The notes under the pieces: generated by a model
Database searches by the model: none
What the model was told of the DNA's origin: nothing
The model's input: only the letters and a program-made list of their open reading frames with translations
In this document: piece after piece, positions 59,832 through 64,000 of the stretch
Position numbering within the stretch: the stretch's first letter is position 1
Layout of the letters: every line of letters starts with the position of its first letter
NCBI GenBank assembly: GCA_015060225.1
Contig: SUYX01000001.1
Span: 62,001-126,000 of the forward strand
Length of the DNA: 64,000 bases
Direction: 5' to 3'
Origin: Bacteroidales bacterium
GTDB taxonomy: Bacteria > Bacteroidota > Bacteroidia > Bacteroidales > UBA932
Translations under genes and position numbers: made by a program

Positions 59832-62641
59832 AGAATCTCCCTGAGAAATTCTCCGGTGTAGGAGCTCTTGCTTTGGGCAACTTGTTCGGGTGTACCCTCA
59901 GCAATGATGCAGCCACCTCCTGATCCCCCTTCAGGGCCCATGTCAATAAGCCAGTCAACACTCTTGAGCACATCAAGGTTATGCTCAATCACCACAACGG
60001 TATTACCCTGGTCAACAATTTTCTGGAGTACTCCAAGCAGTATCTTTATATCCTCAAAATGGAGCCCCGTTGTAGGCTCATCCAGTATGTATATACTGTT
60101 GCCGGTTCCCTTCTTTGCAAGTTCAGTGGCAAGCTTTACTCTCTGGCTCTCACCTCCGCTCAAGGTGGTTGAAGGCTGTCCGAGCTTTATGTAACCCAAT
60201 CCCACATCGTTGAGGGCCTTTATCTTTTGGGCAATTGACGGTACCGGTTCAAAGAACTCCATTGCCTGGGCTATAGTCATCTCCAGTACATCATTGATGC
60301 TTTTTCCCTTATATTTTACCGCAAGGGTATCCTGATTGTACCTTTTGCCGTTGCACTCCTTGCAATGGACATATACGCTTGGGAGGAAGTTCATCTCAAT
60401 TGTTTCAACACCGGCACCTTTGCAGGTTTCACAGCGCCCCCCCTTCACATTAAAGGAGAACCTTCCGGCCTTGAATCCCCTGATTTTTGCATCGGGAGTA
60501 TTCTCAAACAGTTTTCTTATATCTCCAAATACATTTGTATATGTTGCAGGATTGCTGCGTGGGGTACGTCCTATAGGACTCTGGTCCACCACTATGAGTT
60601 TGTCTACATTTCCTATCCCTTCAATCTCCCTGTATGGCAGTGGTGTTGCCAGAGAACGGTAAAAGTGTTTGCTCAATACAGGCATAAGGGTTTCGTTGAT
60701 GAGGGTGGATTTGCCGCTTCCGCTTACACCGCTAATACCGACAAGGCAACCCAATGGCAACCTGAGGTCAACCCCCTTGAGGTTGTTGCCTGTTGCACCT
60801 TTGAGTTCAAGGAATTTTCCGTTCCCTTTCCGTCGGGAAGCAGGTACCTCAATTTTACGGATGCCTCTGAGGTAGTCTGCAGTGAAACTCCCCAGTTCTG
60901 CAACCTCTTCAAGTGTCATACTGTATATCTTGTCGGGAGCACCGTTGTAGAGGAGTTTTCCCCCAAGAGCTCCGGCTCCCGGACCAAGGTCTATAAGGTG
61001 GTCGCTCTCCCGTATCATCTCCTCATCATGCTCCACAACCATTACGGAGTTCCCCTCATCCCTCAATTTTTTCAAAGAAGATATGAGCTTGCGGTTATCT
61101 CTCTGGTGGAGGCCGATACTTGGCTCGTCAAGTATATACAGCACATTTACCAGCTTGCTGCCAATTTGGGTGGCGAGCCTTATGCGCTGGCTCTCTCCAC
61201 CACTGAGGCTACGTGTAGAGCGGCTCAAGGAGAGGTAATTCAAACCAACCTGCTGCAAGAACCCTATCCTGTCTCCCAGCTCCTTCAGTATATCCCGGGC
61301 AATCATGTTCTGTTTTTCCGACAATTTCCCCGGAAGTGTCCCAATCCATTCCGCCAGCTCATCCATATCCATTGCACTAACCTGGGCAATGTCCTTTTCA
61401 TCTATCTTGAAATGCAGCGCATCTTTGTTCAGGCGTGTACCTTTACATTCGGGGCATTCAAGCTCCTCAATGAAGCGCTCCTTCTTCTCACTTATCTCCT
61501 CATTGTTCTGCTCCAGTTTTGAGATGACCCCTGCAAATGGGGAGAGTTGGGTGCCATCTGAAAGATTCACCCTGAAGAGCTCCTCCGTTCCGTAAATTAT
61601 CATGTCCATGACATCCTGCGGGAGGTTCTTTACAGGCACATTGAGGGAGAATTCATGCACCTTTGCCATGCTCTCCAATATCCTGAACCAATTGTTGTCC
61701 TTATATGGGCCCAAAGGCTCAAATGCTCCCTGCAGGATGCTTTTTCCTGTATCCGGAACAATCTTCTCCATATCTATTCTGGAGATGTATCCCAATCCCT
61801 TGCATCTTGGACAGGCTCCCTGTGGAGAGTTGAATGAAAATGTGTGCGGAGCAGGTTCGGGGAATGAAATTCCGCTTTTGGGACACATCAGATGCTTGCT
61901 GAAATATCTCAGTGGGGCATCCTGCTCAGAGTAGTCAAGGATTGCAAGAGTCCCTTTACCCTGCTGCAGGGCCTGCTCAACTGAGTTGGAGATGCGTTTG
62001 TAATCATCGTTGTCTGGAACAAGCTTGTCAATTACAAGTTCTATGAAATGTGTCTTGTAGCGGTCAAGAGGTGATACATCTGCAAGAAAATGTATCTGGC
62101 CGTCTATCCTTATCTGCTGGTACCCTTTTTTTATAAGGCTCTCAAACAGCTCTTTGTAATGTCCTTTCCTGCCAACCACAACAGGAGCAAGGATAATGCA
62201 TTTCTTTCCGGCATACTCGTCAAGTATAAGGGAAATGATCTGCTCGTTGGTATATTTTACCATTGGAAGTCCCGTGGCAGGAGAATAGGCTGTAGATGCC
62301 CTTGCATACAGGAGCCTGAGGAAGTCGTAGATTTCGGTAATGGTCCCTACGGTAGAGCGTGGATTCCTGCCGGTTGTCTTCTGCTCAATGGCAATGATTG
62401 GGCTCAGACCGGTGATTGACTCTACGGCCGGTCTCTCCAGAATCCCTATGAACTGGCGTGCATAGGCAGAAAGGGTCTCCATATAACGTCTTTGCCCCTC
62501 TGCATATATTGTATCAAATGCCAAAGAGGATTTTCCGCTTCCGCTCAAACCTGTTACAACAACAAGCCTGTTGCGGGGAATCTCAACATCAACCCCTTTG
62601 AGGTTGTGCTCCCTGGCCCCTGTTACCGTTATCTTCTCCAT
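59828..62641 (-). CDS. uvrA: Excinuclease ABC subunit A
   Basis: A 937-residue damage-recognition ATPase of nucleotide excision repair. Walker A motifs are [12 protein letters not shown] (about 31-42) and [12 protein letters not shown]; the ABC signatures are [12 protein letters not shown] and [12 protein letters not shown]. The second zinc module is CETCKGAG...CKECNG. The first reads CPKSG...[10 protein letters not shown], so one of its four usual Cys ligands is replaced by Ser. The ATG at 62641 is the family start. It begins 1 nt after the lytic transglycosylase stop. Confidence 0.96.
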   Translation of the reverse strand: MEKITVTGAREHNLKGVDVEIPRNRLVVVTGLSGSGKSSLAFDTIYAEGQRRYMETLSAYARQFIGILERPAVESITGLSPIIAIEQKTTGRNPRSTVGTITEIYDFLRLLYARASTAYSPATGLPMVKYTNEQIISLILDEYAGKKCIILAPVVVGRKGHYKELFESLIKKGYQQIRIDGQIHFLADVSPLDRYKTHFIELVIDKLVPDNDDYKRISNSVEQALQQGKGTLAILDYSEQDAPLRYFSKHLMCPKSGISFPEPAPHTFSFNSPQGACPRCKGLGYISRIDMEKIVPDTGKSILQGAFEPLGPYKDNNWFRILESMAKVHEFSLNVPVKNLPQDVMDMIIYGTEELFRVNLSDGTQLSPFAGVISKLEQNNEEISEKKERFIEELECPECKGTRLNKDALHFKIDEKDIAQVSAMDMDELAEWIGTLPGKLSEKQNMIARDILKELGDRIGFLQQVGLNYLSLSRSTRSLSGGESQRIRLATQIGSKLVNVLYILDEPSIGLHQRDNRKLISSLKKLRDEGNSVMVVEHDEEMIRESDHLIDLGPGAGALGGKLLYNGAPDKIYSMTLEEVAELGSFTADYLRGIRKIEVPASRRKGNGKFLELKGATGNNLKGVDLRLPLGCLVGISGVSGSGKSTLINETLMPVLSKHFYRSLATPLPYREIEGIGNVDKLIVVDQSPIGRTPRSNPATYTNVFGDIRKLFENTPDAKIRGFKAGRFSFNVKGGRCETCKGAGVETIEMNFLPSVYVHCKECNGKRYNQDTLAVKYKGKSINDVLEMTIAQAMEFFEPVPSIAQKIKALNDVGLGYIKLGQPSTTLSGGESQRVKLATELAKKGTGNSIYILDEPTTGLHFEDIKILLGVLQKIVDQGNTVVVIEHNLDVLKSVDWLIDMGPEGGSGGGCIIAEGTPEQVAQSKSSYTGEFLREIL

Positions 62642-62642
62642 A

Positions 62643-63560
62643 TTAATCCCTGCTGGTTGGAACAAGTACTTTATATTTCTTCCCGTATTTGTTGGTCAGT
62701 TTGTTTGAGCGGATCCATTCGTTGCACATCTTTATCATCTTGAAATTTGTATTGTGCTCCCTTGCAAACTCGCTCCAGTTTGCAACAGGTCCGGTTACCT
62801 CAACAACTTTGCACTCAATAGGCTTGTATTTGTCCTCTTCACTAATATTGAAACCGTAATCCTTAAGATTGTTCATTATTATCTTGAATGCCACAGCCCT
62901 GTAAACATACCTTGCAGTCTCCAGCGGAAGCTGCATGTCATAATAGTTCTTGAGTGACTGGTATCCTATCCTGCTGTCAATATTTGCCATACCTACATTG
63001 TATGAAGCTGCGGCGAGGGTCCAGGTGCCGTATTTCTCATACCCCTTGCGGAAATACTTGCATGCGGCCCTTGTAGCCTTCTCCCAATTGTACCTTTCAT
63101 CTACCTCAGAACCTACCTCCAGACCGTAATCTTTGGCTGTGCCGGATAGGAACTGCCAATAACCCTTTGCACCTGCAGGGGAGGTCTGCGGCTGGAGCGA
63201 GCTCTCTGCCACACATAGGTAGAAAAAGTCCCGGGGAATACCCTCTTCTTCCAATATCCTGCATATCATATCCTTGTATCTTCCCGACAACTGTACAATA
63301 TATGAAAGGCTCCCATGCCAGTAATTGATGATTGTCATCTCTCTCTGGAGGCTCTCCCTCACATCAAAGTATTCCAACGGCACCCTTTCACCTGCAAAAT
63401 CTGCTTCTGCGGGGAGTTTGGGGATAACTACATTCTGGATTGGAAGTTCCTTTTCACTTTCAGAACCGCCCCATAATCCCGAGAAGAAGGAGCTGTTCTC
63501 CTGACAAAAAGCTGCACAAACAATCAGACATGCGGCAACTGTAAACAAAAACTTTCTCAT
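62643..63560 (-). CDS. MltD-like lytic transglycosylase
   Basis: A 305-residue secreted enzyme with a signal peptide ([20 protein letters not shown]). The GH23 core has catalytic Glu119 in [20 protein letters not shown] and the [12 protein letters not shown] motif. The C-terminal ~60 residues contain a single LysM-like/KMCNEW segment. It cleaves peptidoglycan to make anhydro-muropeptides. It lies between the MBL-fold gene (3' end 2 nt upstream) and uvrA, all on the minus strand. Confidence 0.9.
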   Translation of the reverse strand: MRKFLFTVAACLIVCAAFCQENSSFFSGLWGGSESEKELPIQNVVIPKLPAEADFAGERVPLEYFDVRESLQREMTIINYWHGSLSYIVQLSGRYKDMICRILEEEGIPRDFFYLCVAESSLQPQTSPAGAKGYWQFLSGTAKDYGLEVGSEVDERYNWEKATRAACKYFRKGYEKYGTWTLAAASYNVGMANIDSRIGYQSLKNYYDMQLPLETARYVYRAVAFKIIMNNLKDYGFNISEEDKYKPIECKVVEVTGPVANWSEFAREHNTNFKMIKMCNEWIRSNKLTNKYGKKYKVLVPTSRD

Positions 63561-63562
63561 AA

Positions 63563-64000
63563 CTATTCGTATCTCAAGAATGGGTTGGTATTGAGTTCAT
63601 GGCCAATAGTGGTCTCAGGACCGTGCCCAGGGAACACTTTGCTGAAAGGGTCTGCAATCTTGCAAACTTTGTTGAGCAGACTCTCCATAAGGGCATCATA
63701 GTCTCCCCCGGGGAGATCTGTCCTTCCAATGCTCCCCTGGAAAAGGGAATCACCTGTAATTATGAACTTGTCGGGAGCGGAATAGAAACACACACCGCCC
63801 CTGGTGTGCCCGGGTGAATGAATTACCTGCAGAGCAGAGTCTCCAAAGGTGACATCCTTCCCCTCCTCCAGTTCAATAAGATTATCTACAGGTGGCTTTT
63901 CTATTGAGTAGCCGAACATCTGGCAATATTGCTGGGCCCTTTCGAGCTGCCCTATATCCTCTTTATGGATACAGGTTGGAATTCCCCATTTGGCTGTTAC
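63563..64000 (-). CDS. MBL-fold metallo-hydrolase, 3' part
   Basis: The frame is open to the window edge, adding 27 codons (VTAKWGIPTCIHKEDIGQLE...) before an internal Met at 63919, so the gene continues beyond the window. Visible are SPGHTRGGVCFY (metal His), ITGDSLFQGSIGRTDLPGG (bridging Asp) and FPGHGPETTIGHE (last His). This is the glyoxalase II / YcbL-type subgroup. Substrate is not determined. Confidence 0.9.
   Translation of the reverse strand, partial: VTAKWGIPTCIHKEDIGQLERAQQYCQMFGYSIEKPPVDNLIELEEGKDVTFGDSALQVIHSPGHTRGGVCFYSAPDKFIITGDSLFQGSIGRTDLPGGDYDALMESLLNKVCKIADPFSKVFPGHGPETTIGHELNTNPFLRYE

Noticed and set aside
60365-61522. A 385-codon plus-strand frame opposite uvrA
   Set aside because: It lies wholly within uvrA, whose motifs are intact; the product has no recognisable family or signal.

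Overview
The window is chromosomal DNA of a member of the Bacteroidota, most likely order Bacteroidales. Evidence: promoter -7 boxes of the form TAnnTTTG, STN-containing TonB-dependent receptors with a carboxypeptidase-like domain, DUF4249 lipoproteins, a GH77 amylomaltase with two N-terminal starch-binding modules, the purH-mreBCD-mrdA-rodA gene order, and lipoproteins whose acylated Cys closely follows a hydrophobic leader. I cannot name a genus. I saw no rRNA, tRNA, CRISPR array, transposase, integrase or phage gene.

Layout. 1-1113: tail of a DsbD-like thioredoxin domain, then a YitT-family membrane protein. 1188-7814 (minus): a tandemly duplicated surface pair, coiled-coil lipoprotein (844/841 aa) plus 250-aa outer-membrane barrel, sharing a 403-bp identical tract. 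8066-10284: purN, diverging from acpP-fabF. 10337-17465 (minus): purH-mreB-mreC-mreD-mrdA-rodA, a purine and rod-shape operon. 17589-22183: ispD, an Lrp/AsnC regulator with a palindromic operator, an arginase-fold protein coupled to topA. 22295-26914: class A PBP, ddl and an unusually long prmC. 26896-28396 (minus): a stand-alone TrpB2-type gene behind a tryptophan leader peptide and attenuator. 28430-29238: a non-coding repeat district. 29239-31684 (minus): two secreted hydrolases. 31781-33193: radA. 33194-33518: non-coding, with an inverted copy of the dispersed repeat and a cloverleaf-like palindrome. 33519-38119 (minus): panC-panD-flippase-malQ operon.

38248-57441 is the most striking part: three tandem paralogous four-gene cassettes. 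Each encodes a small secreted protein of unknown family, an STN/TonB-dependent receptor, a DUF4249 lipoprotein and an MG2-like protein with a plug-like C-terminus and no barrel. A decayed panC fragment lies between cassettes 1 and 2 at a position showing that a 6,726-bp unit beginning inside panC was duplicated in tandem. The products should form outer-membrane complexes for an unknown ligand, with three diversified specificities. 57448-64000 holds a PfkB-family kinase, a metallophosphoesterase lipoprotein, a small barrel protein, uvrA, a MltD-like lytic transglycosylase and the 3' part of an MBL-fold hydrolase.

Across the window the octamer TGTCGGGA (either strand) occurs 26 times by hand count, against roughly one or two expected, in several reading frames and both orientations. 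This suggests a genome-wide DNA-level signal.
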